From Epiperipatus broadwayi (taxonomy: Eukaryota > Onychophora > Udeonychophora > Euonychophora > Peripatidae), in NCBI GenBank assembly GCA_028023455.1, contig JAQFVV010000252.1, forward strand, positions 895,349 through 959,348: DNA of 64,000 nucleotides, read 5' to 3'. Numbering within the stretch: the stretch's first letter is position 1; each line of letters opens with the position of its first letter. The translations under genes were made by a program, and so were the position numbers. The notes beneath the pieces are model-generated. The model saw nothing but the letters and a program-made list of their open reading frames with translations, did not search any database and had not been told where the DNA came from. Shown here piece after piece: positions 55,386-64,000 of the stretch.

Positions 55386-57699
55386 CCAGCCATAGCTTAT
55401 TAATAAACTCACAACAATAAATTTATCTTTATAAACTTATAGGCATCTATTAAAATTATCCTATTTCAAACGGGGATTTAAATATTACATTCACTAGCAT
55501 TATATAAGTTTATAGTTATTTACTAAAATACTTTTATAGTTAAGATTAGGATTTAATAATACCAGTGATGATGATTGATCATCATGAATCTCTTTGCATA
55601 ATATTCAACTTTCTATAAATCCTTATTTACTATATATATTAATTATGCCAAACATTAGATTTAATGATTATAATTTATTAATGATGATGATGGTGATCAT
55701 AACTCTTATATAGTATTATTTGAAACATTTTAACCAATAACACGATATCCATCTTTGATGAGGATGATCATAATTCATGGACACAACATAATTTTAGCTT
55801 TCTTTATACACCTATAATTATTAAAACTTGGTTATTATCAAGCTTAACCCTTAAATACCTAAATGTAAATCAACATTCTAGTTTACTTAACATTTTGCGA
55901 GCGCTTAATATTAGCAAGTGATTGCTCAATATTTATGAATGATGATTCTTAATATCTGCGAACGATGATGATGACAATAGAATTAAGACAAGAAAAACAC
56001 AACAATATTTTTTTAATAAGAACTCGGAACACCAATTAAGATATATATAATTATATTTTATTAATACTATTACTCTTTCTTTCTTTCTTTAAAATCAAAT
56101 CAATAATTAAATAAATGGCTTATTATTACATTAATTCAATACAAAAATTAATATAAAAATTTATATAAGCACAAGCAAATAAACTTAATATATAGGTTTG
56201 TCATTTCTGGATATTTTAAAATAAGCTGGCTTAAAAAAATACATTTTATGGAATGCTTACTTAAGTCTTTCCTAACTTATTATATCATAAAATAAATTTC
56301 ATATGTATCCTGTGTGTTTTATTTCACTTCCATTCATATGTAAGCCTTGCTTTATAATTTCTCATATTTAAACTATTTATATATAACCTATTCCTTGACA
56401 TGTTTGTATAAGCAGTTACACATGCACACATTCGGTAATGTTAACATATATGTTTAAAATGTATACCCACAAATTACATATATAAAAATATTTTTGCAAC
56501 CTTTTAGCAAAATAAAATAAAATACATGATATTAATTTTAATATGCAACAAGATAAAATAATAAAAAAAAACATTATAAATGCATATATTTATAGGTTGC
56601 TCATTATCATTAACAACTGAAGAACAATTAAAAAAAAACATTTCAACATTACAATATATAATATAAAAAAAATAATAAAAAAATAATGAAAAATTTAAGT
56701 TTAAAGATTTAAACTATGTTTGTGCTATGTTGTGTGATATTGCAAATAACTATAGATAAACAAGTCTTTAATGTTTCTGTATCAAAAGAAAAATTGCTTT
56801 GACCAGTAAATTAAGGTTTACTTTTAATAAGTAAGAATAAAAATCTGTTAAAGAAAGTTCATAGTTATCCGATCACTTTCACTTCTTATAAATGTCCTGA
56901 GTTTGAATTTTCAGACTGCTTGTCTTTGCTCCATAAAAAAGAAAGTTATTGCAGATACTGTTAAGATAAACATGAATCAATTGACTTGCTTGTTTCTTTA
57001 ATTCTAAAATTATTTATTGTTGATTGGCTTCCTTCTACCATTTTACAAAGAGCTATTATAAATACTTTTTAATAAGTATGTACTGGTGGATTTGCTTGTC
57101 TCTCCCATTTTTAAAAAAATAATCGCTGTAGACACTTTAGATGACTGAGGTAAACTTTAACAAAAATTTGATTCATGGCTTCAAACTTGGCTATATATGG
57201 ATTTTATACATTTTCTCTTCCTCTTCCTTCCCCTTCTCCATTCATCCAAAGGTAATGAGCCTTTAATAGACCAGGAGCCAGAAAAGAAGCATTTCATATA
57301 GCTTGTGTGGTTGGCTTCAAACTCTTTCATTTTGTTGGTTATTATTTGATTGGTATATGAGACCACAGTAGATTAGTGATTTTAACTCATTCTGTATTAA
57401 TCAGGAAGCAGAAAAAAATGGTTTAGCAATGCAGAGTCATGGTATTATACTCAGAAAAATATGTTAATCTCATTTCATAGAATTGTCAATAACCTCTTCT
57501 TATAAATTCAATTTTGTTCCATTTTCCCTCTTTTTCCAATATTAATATTTCTGGGAATTACTTGTATATCCGCACATCTTCATCTATTTTGACTTTATAC
57601 AAGAGTCTTTTCCTTCTTTTCCCTTGTTCAATTTTTAAAGAGTGAAAAAAAAAATCAAATCGCCCACTTTCTTTTTTTTTTTTTTCAACATTAATAACG
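55386..57699. other. AT-rich non-coding DNA
   Basis: Contains short 'gatgatgat' tracts and (ta)n runs but no gene, RNA or element border that I can support. The frame at 57181-57366 is unrecognised. Confidence 0.4.
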
Positions 57700-57709
57700 A
57701 GGAAAAAAT

Positions 57710-57875
57710 TGAGTGAGAGTTACATCTCTGTTTAATAATTACATCTCTCTTTAATAATAATGACTGAGTGACTGTCTATCTCTCTAAAATAATCATACTG
57801 AGTGACTGCTCTGTCTCTCTAAAAAAATAATACTAAGTTACATCTCTCCTTAATAATAATGACTGAGAGACTTTT
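57710..57875. repeat. Degenerate tandem repeat
   Basis: Blocks 'gttacatctct', 'ttaataataatgactgag' and 'gactgtctatctctct' recur three or four times at irregular 30-70-bp spacing. Non-coding. Confidence 0.5.
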
Positions 57876-58489
57876 AAACATTTTATTCATTTATATTGCC
57901 AATCTTTGGTCAAAGAAACTGACCACCTGCATATCTTATCTTGAGATAAAAGATAAAAAATCAGAGTTTGACAAGTTGATGTACTATCGCGATTTTACAA
58001 GAAAATTAATAATCACCTTTATTTTCTCAAAGCACCTCTCTCTTTTAAAAAAAAAAATTTAGATACAGATAAAAACAATACAACAAAGCTGGCAATCTAT
58101 AGTCACCAGCAATAGGTGTTAAAATGTTTTATGTTTAAACAGACGTTCCTATTCTTTCACACTCTTTTGCAGATGTACATTTTCAAATCCCAATCTCTTA
58201 TCTAGATCACTTTATTTGACACTTTCTTTCTGATCTGCTTTATTTTAACCAAAAATAAAACTAAATAACTGAATATATTAATTATTTAATAAGAAAAATA
58301 ACATATTAAAATATCATTTCTTACAACATTATATTCATTCACCACCTATTAATTTATCAACTATATATTACACATATAATATACGTACACATAAATCTAT
58401 ATATATAAAAGAAATTTTTTTTTTAATTAAATAATATGTATGTATGTGAAATGAGTCATATATCTACAATATATATATATAATAGGAAA
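57876..58489. other. AT-rich non-coding DNA
   Basis: Nothing supportable. The Lys-rich frame at 57859-58062 is incidental. Confidence 0.35.
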
Positions 58490-58603
58490 AAAATTAAATC
58501 ATACATCATGTGACAATTTAATAAGCTTGTATTACAAATGTAATATAACAAGTGTGCTAATAACTCTAAACAAACTTTTTCAATAAATGCTGCAAGAAAA
58601 TGT
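58490..58603 (-). repeat. Family A fragment
   Basis: Carries the family A end 'catcatgtgacaatttaata', 'agcttgtattacaaatgtaa' and 'tgctaataactctaaacaaa'. It is truncated where the 58604 element begins. Confidence 0.5.
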
Positions 58604-58785
58604 ACACCTGGGTCTCGTTTTACGTGATAGATAGGTTCCTCAGAAAACACACGCAAACAAAATCATGCAAAAATAGACGTAACTTACATTGAAAAAGGGG
58701 GGATGCGGTCTGTGATTTTTCAAAATTTGCATAAAAGCAAAGCACCAACGTAAAATTACTTTAAAATTCGCACAAAAAAAAAATC
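58604..58785 (+). mobile_element. Fragment of the 7.18 kb TIR element
   Basis: Aligns with the first 180 bp of the 7182-8049 element, from 'acacctgggtctcgttttac' through 'gggggatgcggtctgtgat' to the poly-A. The rest of the element and its right end are absent. Confidence 0.7.
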
Positions 58786-59026
58786 AGTTATTATCAGAGC
58801 TACAATAATCATACAATTAGTATATTTTATATACATATACATAATCAACATAAATCGTAACCTAACCATTAAATGATATAATTATTATACAATGGTTAGG
58901 TTAAAATGTATGTTTATATATATATATAAAATTAAGAGTGTGCTAATAGCTCTAAACAAGCTTTTTTTTTATTTATGATAAATGCTACTACAAGAGAAGG
59001 CATTCAAATCATTTTTATTTTAAATG

Positions 59027-59082
59027 GTCCCCATCCCCAGACCGGTTTCGACCTATGGGTCTCTTCAGTGAGGAGTTGGGAC
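59027..59082 (-). ncRNA. Type I hammerhead ribozyme, array copy 1 (intact)
   Basis: Minus strand: outer stem I GUCCC/GGGGAC, inner stem I CCUCA/UGGGG, box CUGAAGA, stem II GACC/GGUC with a CAUA loop, box GAAA, self-complementary stem III ACCGGU and cleavage triplet GUC. The predicted cut is between 59040 and 59039. All conserved core residues are present. Stem III is so short that activity may need a dimer, as described for other metazoan hammerheads. Confidence 0.88.
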
Positions 59083-59451
59083 ATTAGATCTAAAAAACCA
59101 ACTCAAGCAAAGCATTTATCTAAAAGATAATTGTTAGAAGAAGATCTGAAACTTTTAGACACCTACATGTCTTTAAAGTCAGCTCTCCAACTGAAAAAAT
59201 CATATGGGACTGAACTTAATTCAGATACTCCATATATTAGTAGGCTTAGCTCTTTAATTTAGCTAAAGCCACAACAGCAAAATAATAATAGTAATAGTAA
59301 CAAGTCAGATGTCACATGACTTATATATAGCTTGCACTTACAAATATGTAAAATTAAGAGCGTGCTAATAGCTCTAAACAAGCTTTTTTTTTTTTATTTA
59401 TGATAAATGCTACTACAAGAGAAGGCATTCAAATCATTTTTATTTTAAATG

Positions 59452-59507
59452 GTCCCCATCCCCAGACCGGTTTCGACCTATGGGTCTCTTCACTGAGGAG
59501 TTGGGAC
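59452..59507 (-). ncRNA. Hammerhead ribozyme, array copy 2 (C3 mutated)
   Basis: Identical to copy 1 except that the first box reads GUGAAGA: the invariant C3 is G. C3 pairs with G8 in the folded active site and G8 is unchanged, so no compensation is present and cleavage should be abolished. A transcript across the array would then be cut only at copies 1 and 3. Confidence 0.85.
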
Positions 59508-59873
59508 ATTAGATCTAAAAAACCAACTCAAGCAAAGCATTTATCTAAAAGATAATTGTTAGAAGAAGATCTGAAACTTTTAGACACCTACATGTCTTTA
59601 AAGTCAGCTCTCCAACTGAAAAAATCATATGGGACTGAACTTAATTCAGATACTCCATATATTAGTAGGCTTAGCTCTTTAATTTAGCTAAAGACACAAC
59701 AGCAAAATAATAATAGTAATAGTAACAAGTCAGATGTCACATGACTTATATATAGCTTGCACTTACAAATATGTAAAATTAAGAGCGTGCTAATAGCTCT
59801 AAACAAGCTTTTTTTTTATTTATGATAAATGCTACTACAAGAGAAGGCATTCAAATCATTTTTATTTTAAATG

Positions 59874-59929
59874 GTCCCCATCCCCAGACTGGTTTCGACC
59901 TATGGGTCTCTTCAGTGAGGAGTTGGGAC
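59874..59929 (-). ncRNA. Type I hammerhead ribozyme, array copy 3 (intact)
   Basis: The core CUGAAGA and GAAA, stems I and II and the GUC triplet are as in copy 1. Stem III is ACCAGU (AC/GU with a 2-nt loop) instead of ACCGGU. Predicted competent. Confidence 0.87.
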
Positions 59930-60246
59930 ATTAGATCTAAAAAACCAACTCAAGCAAAGCATTTATCTAAAAGATAATTGTTAGAAGAAGATCTGAAACT
60001 TTTAGACACCTACATGTCTTTAAAGTCAGCTCTCCAACTGAAAAAATCATATGGGACTGAACTTAATTCAGATACTCCATATATTAGTAGGCTTAGCTCT
60101 TTAATTTAGCTAAAGCCACAACAGCAAAATAATAATAGTAATAGTAACAAGTCAGATGTCACATGACTTATATATAGCTTGCACTTACAAATATGTAAAA
60201 TTAAGAGCGTGCTAATAGCTCTAAACAAGCTTTTTTTTTATTTATT

Positions 60247-60540
60247 TATGTATATATATATATATATATTAATTGTATGATTATATATTTGGATATTGTA
60301 GCTCTGATGATGACTGCAGGACAGTTGAAATCATTTAACAGTTAGGTTAAGATGCATGTTGGTTATGTATATGTATATATATGATATAAAATGTATTAAT
60401 TGTATGATTAAATATTTAGATATTGAAGCTCTGATAATGACTGCAGTACAGTAGAAACTGTAAGAATAAAGTTTGATAAAAATAGTATTGCTAAGTGTAT
60501 CAGGAAAGTAAAAACGGTATAATATGTAAAACATACAAAT
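60247..60540. repeat. Diverged tandem repeat with hammerhead-like words
   Basis: 'gtatgatta' with 'ggatattg' and 'agctctgatgatgactgcag' recurs after about 130 bp as 'agctctgataatgactgcag' (60302 and 60427), each copy followed by 'gacagttgaaa' or 'acagtagaaac'. Related inverted sequence occurs at 58799-58920 ('cagagctacaataatcatac', 'aaccattaaatg'). CUGAUGA, GACUG/CAGUU and GAAA are hammerhead-like, but no stem I or cleavage site can be drawn. Confidence 0.4.
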
Positions 60541-61755
60541 CAATATATAACAAGAGGAAGAAGAAGAAATTGTATTTTTTTATTTAGTCATTATTCTATA
60601 AATAAAAGATGTATGAATAGATAAAACTTTGGTACCACCCACCTCCACACCATTTACTTGTCATTATGTAATACCTGGAGCAACCAATATTGAATGATCA
60701 TCATGGCTCACCAATGTAAACAACAATTTAATTCCTATACCAGCTAAATAATAGTTCATCCAATTAAGAAATAGTTGTAAGTTAAACTAAACAAAAAGTT
60801 GATTATTCAATTTTGCTTTGAACTTTCAATTAAAAAAAGTTAGTTATGGAACTCTAAATATTAATAGCACTAATTGTTGAAAATAATTAACTTATTTTCT
60901 ATGTATAAAGTCAGCTGTTTCACATTTTACTATATTTTATTATAATATGAAAGACCTTTAAGAGTTTCTAATGTAATTTTATGCTATATCAGTCATTTGC
61001 TTATTCACATGTTAATGTATCCAAAATACACAACATAAAAAAAAGTCATCATCACTGGGATCAGCTGACAAAAAGAAAAAAAATAACTATTTGTTATTGG
61101 TTTAATAAAGAAAATGAATTTATATGCTTAAAATTTTTGTTGCTTTAAAAATAAAGATTTTTCAGTTCTCAAAACTTGATATTTAAAGTCAATAATATTT
61201 ATGTCTACTAAAGATATGTTGCTTTTGCAGATTATTTTAATTATAAAAATAAATTTACTGCATTCAGTACATTTTAGTTAAAGTCATATTTATAAATTGA
61301 TGAAGGAGTATTAATGGGATTTCAACATATTGCTTTTTTTACTTTATTACTTTCTACATCACTTACTTTAAGCCTAAGCAATTAGTAGATATAGATAAGT
61401 GTTGCTGCATCTGTTAATTCCTTAAATTTACAATAGATGGCATATGAAAAGAAAACACTATGTTGCTGAAACTACATTGGATAAGCTAAAATCATGTGAT
61501 ATTTTATTCATTTTGAGCATCAATCTGTGATGACAATGAGATTTTTTGCTTAAAATTATTAATCATTTGTATGTATGATATATGTTTGTGTGAAAGTACT
61601 AATTAAAGAATCCAATTCTCTTTTAATTTAAATATATTTTGACTATTATTATTTTTGTGCTAACTTTTAAGTAACATTTATATTTATTCTAGAACAGTGT
61701 GCTCTTTTAATTCAAGAATTTTATTTTATTTCTTGCATATGTTTTCTAAGTAAAA
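60541..61755. other. AT-rich non-coding DNA
   Basis: No supported feature. Confidence 0.4.
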
Positions 61756-61757
61756 AG

Positions 61758-61852
61758 TAGACGTATAGTTGTATAACTATTTGAAAATATGACTTTTCTA
61801 GACGTATAGTTTTATAATTATTTGAAAACATGACTTTTCTTAAGTGGACCAT
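61758..61852. repeat. Two-copy ~48-bp tandem duplication
   Basis: 'agacgtatagttgtataact' with 'atttgaaaatatgacttttct' is repeated once as 'agacgtatagttttataatt' with 'atttgaaaacatgacttttct'. Confidence 0.75.
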
Positions 61853-61964
61853 AATAGAAGGAAAATCCCATAGTAGATAGAACAAAAGTTTCTTCATATA
61901 TATTTTATTGTTGAAGTTATATAGTAATAACTAAATAAGAATTTTGAAGTTAGGATGTTTTACT

Positions 61965-62038
61965 CTATATCCAATATCCACTCCATCTCAAGCAACTGAT
62001 ACATATGACCACATACATTCAAAAAAAATAAATGATTC

Positions 62039-62040
<2 letters not shown>
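61965..62040 (-). repeat. Family B fragment cut by (TA)n
   Basis: 'ccactccatctcaagcaact' with 'gatacatatgaccacata' matches the family B block at 40.29-40.33 kb. The unit stops at the TA run just where the hammerhead would begin. Confidence 0.5.

Positions 62041-62103
<63 letters not shown>
62041..62103. repeat. (TA)n microsatellite
   Basis: About 31 TA units. Ile-Tyr frames through it are artefacts. Confidence 0.95.
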
Positions 62104-62106
<3 letters not shown>

Positions 62107-64000
62107 AACCGTCGTAATTGTTGAATGCTGTATTCCATTTAAATTGAAGAAAGAAGGCCCAAAATGTTGGTGCCAATTTGTAACTGATTGAATTGATGGA
62201 TGAAGGTGATGGTTAGGATGATCAATCTGATCTGATAAAAAATCTAAAAAATCCAATTTAAATTAATCTGGTCTAGCTTAATCGGGTCGCCGTTAAGTAA
62301 TAAACCATCACAAAGCACAAATAATCTCTCTTAAAGTTTAATTTACTTAAGTTATAAGTGAAATGAAGGAATAATGAGACTATCTGCTCCAGACATCAAC
62401 AAATCCATCACAATTACAACATAAATTGCAAAGAGCACTGAAACCAACCACTATTGCCCTAAACAATAATATAGGATTAGGCTAACTACTTGATTGGCAA
62501 TCTAATCAAAATCAAATCCAATTAATAACTAAAACAGATTCCAATATATATATTTTATTAGCCTGTTACTGTTATAGTAATTTAAATCTACTTTATTATT
62601 TAAAAATGCTGCCCTTTTAACTTAATGGATAAGCTTCTAAGTACCTGTAATAGTACTTTACAAAACATTTGTTTACACATAGACATTATTTAAATATCAA
62701 AACAAAATAATACTTGAACCCAAATATATATATATATATATCTTAATAAACGCTAAATAGAAAGATAAACACTCGTGTTAATAAGCGATATATATTTCTT
62801 TCTACTTCAATCTCTAATTAATAATTTTCTGTGGGCATCAACTGGTTTTATTATAATTTTATAAACACTTTGAAAATTTATGCACTCACTTAAATGTTTA
62901 AACAAATTAATATACGTCTATGGTTTACTAAGAAGCTACAAAATAATTTATAAATATCTTTCAATAAAGTGCTGCTTAATTAGTGCTTCGTTTATGTTTT
63001 TAAAATAGAATACTTCACTGGAGTTTAATATCAACACTCTATTAGCTCATCTCTAAATCTACAATGTCCACCCACATTACATAAAAGACATATCGAGCTT
63101 CTTTCTATTGGATGTTTATTCACCTGTGAGTATTAATACCATCTGTTTGAAATTTTAAACAATTGAATAAAAATTGACGGGCAACAATTGAAACATCTGA
63201 TTATAATTAATATTTATACAAATCAAAATAATATTCAATTAAATCGGTCAATGAAGTTTATTCTCTTCATTTTATAGGAGTTTAAGAATAATATCCAAGA
63301 CGAATTATTCTGAACCAAACGATAAAGTATAATCTATTTAGATTTTTATGACGGAATCAGACAAACATGAAATGATTGACTTTATAATATTAACTAAGAT
63401 AAATGAGAATATGTATATATAATATTCGAGTGCAAATATAAATATAAAATTCATATGGAAACAAAATAAAATACTAATAAGCAAAACATACCTTATCTTA
63501 TATTCCAATTCGCTTGCCAAGCTGAGTTTGAATCTTGTTACTTAAATAGCTACGCCATCTTATACAATCCAAATAAAACAAAATAATTAACCTAGTCTTG
63601 ATATTTAAATTAACTCAATTTATTAGATTATAGAAAAGAAAATTGGCAATATTAATGATAAAATACATCGGAAATGACCTTATATTTTAGATTGGTTGAC
63701 TAAATAAAAAATGATCAAATTGCTATGTGTATCTCTGAATATGTTGCGATAACAATAACGACAAAAAAAAAATGAATGAGTAAATGACGGGAAAGGCTTT
63801 TGGATATTTTACTAAAAAAAAAAATTTACATATAACCGATACCAAAAAAAATGTGAAATAGGAGGGTATCAAAATCTATTTGTTTATCAAAATAATAACG
63901 GATAAATGAATATGAAATAATAAATATATTTGAGTCTTTCCGATCATCTTCATTTAATAAATTATATTACTTTTAGAGATAATAAAAAAAAATCATTCCC
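62104..64000. other. Non-coding DNA, possible minus-strand exon end near 63.5 kb
   Basis: Mostly featureless and somewhat less AT-biased with scattered CpG. On the minus strand, TRFKLSLASELEYKIR runs into a donor-like 'aaggtatgttttgc' at about 63490, preceded by 'aagatggcgtag'. This could be the end of a 5' exon but is too short to call. Confidence 0.25.

Larger units (their letters stand above)
58929..60246 (-). mobile_element. Family A retrozyme-like array, 3.1 tandem monomers
   Basis: Three full monomers (58929-59350, 59351-59775, 59776-60197) and a ~49-bp partial fourth are nearly identical. Periods of 422, 425 and 422 bp differ mainly in one poly-T run. Each monomer, read on the minus strand, contains a ~56-nt type I hammerhead. 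There is no coding sequence. Tandem, near-identical, ribozyme-bearing monomers of this size are the hallmark of metazoan retrozymes. Transcription through the array and self-cleavage would yield ~422-nt linear RNAs able to be circularised. 'catgtgacatctgact' closes each unit. Confidence 0.8.

Noticed and set aside
55221-55412. His/Tyr-rich minus-strand frame
   Set aside because: Translation of an imperfect trinucleotide microsatellite.
61960-62256. Overlapping minus-strand frames with Tyr-Ile repeats
   Set aside because: Driven by the (TA)n microsatellite.

Overview
This is a strongly AT-rich, CpG-poor stretch of animal nuclear DNA. It has no operons, no bacterial-style gene density and no intact long gene. 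Penelope-like retroelements with GIY-YIG endonucleases, 5'-truncated non-LTR (LINE) reverse transcriptases with microsatellite tails, foldback and MITE-like repeats, long (TA)n runs and possible splice-flanked exons all point to an invertebrate metazoan. The sequence alone does not let me name the phylum.

The outstanding feature is a set of repeats carrying type I hammerhead ribozymes, arranged as short tandem monomers. Family A has monomers of about 420-445 bp. It occurs at 1.0-1.8 kb, 29.8-30.2 kb, 36.0-39.0 kb (around a retroelement insertion), 52.6-53.2 kb (diverged) and, best preserved, as a 3.1-copy array at 58.9-60.2 kb on the minus strand. Family B has monomers of about 474 bp. It occurs at 8.1-8.7 kb, 40.2-41.8 kb (two copies facing two copies, a large palindrome), 45.0-45.3 kb and about 62.0 kb. 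In the best copies I can trace CUGANGA, a paired stem II, GAAA, a very short stem III, an NUH cleavage site and a paired stem I. This is the architecture of metazoan retrozymes, small non-autonomous retroelements believed to spread through self-cleaved circular RNAs, and of Penelope-associated hammerheads.

Layout: 0-3.5 kb, degenerate tandem repeats and family A; 3.5-5.9 kb, a minisatellite and a palindromic Penelope-like element (PLE); 7.2-8.05 kb, a TIR element; 8.9-10.3 kb, a decayed minus-strand reading frame; 10.4-12.5 kb, a CpG-richer stretch with coding-like fragments; 13.9-22.7 kb, two direct copies and one inverted decayed copy of a 2.2 kb element with TGTAACGA ends, plus a second PLE; 22.7-24.5 kb, a possible host exon, a 162-bp tandem array and a CpG-richer promoter-like patch; 26.4-31 kb, two LINE fragments, a foldback and a family A copy; 32-35 kb, MITEs, a perfect hairpin and a tRNA-Gly-derived foldback; 36-39 kb, family A interrupted by a third, palindromic PLE; 40-44 kb, the family B palindrome and a 2 kb LINE; 46.9-52 kb, scattered minus-strand coding-like fragments that may be host exons; 54-64 kb, foldbacks, microsatellites and the family A array.

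Functionally, PLE and LINE enzymes are the plausible source of reverse transcriptase for the non-autonomous hammerhead repeats. All enzyme-coding copies in this window are truncated or frameshifted, so any mobilisation would have to come from elsewhere in the genome. No host gene can be named.
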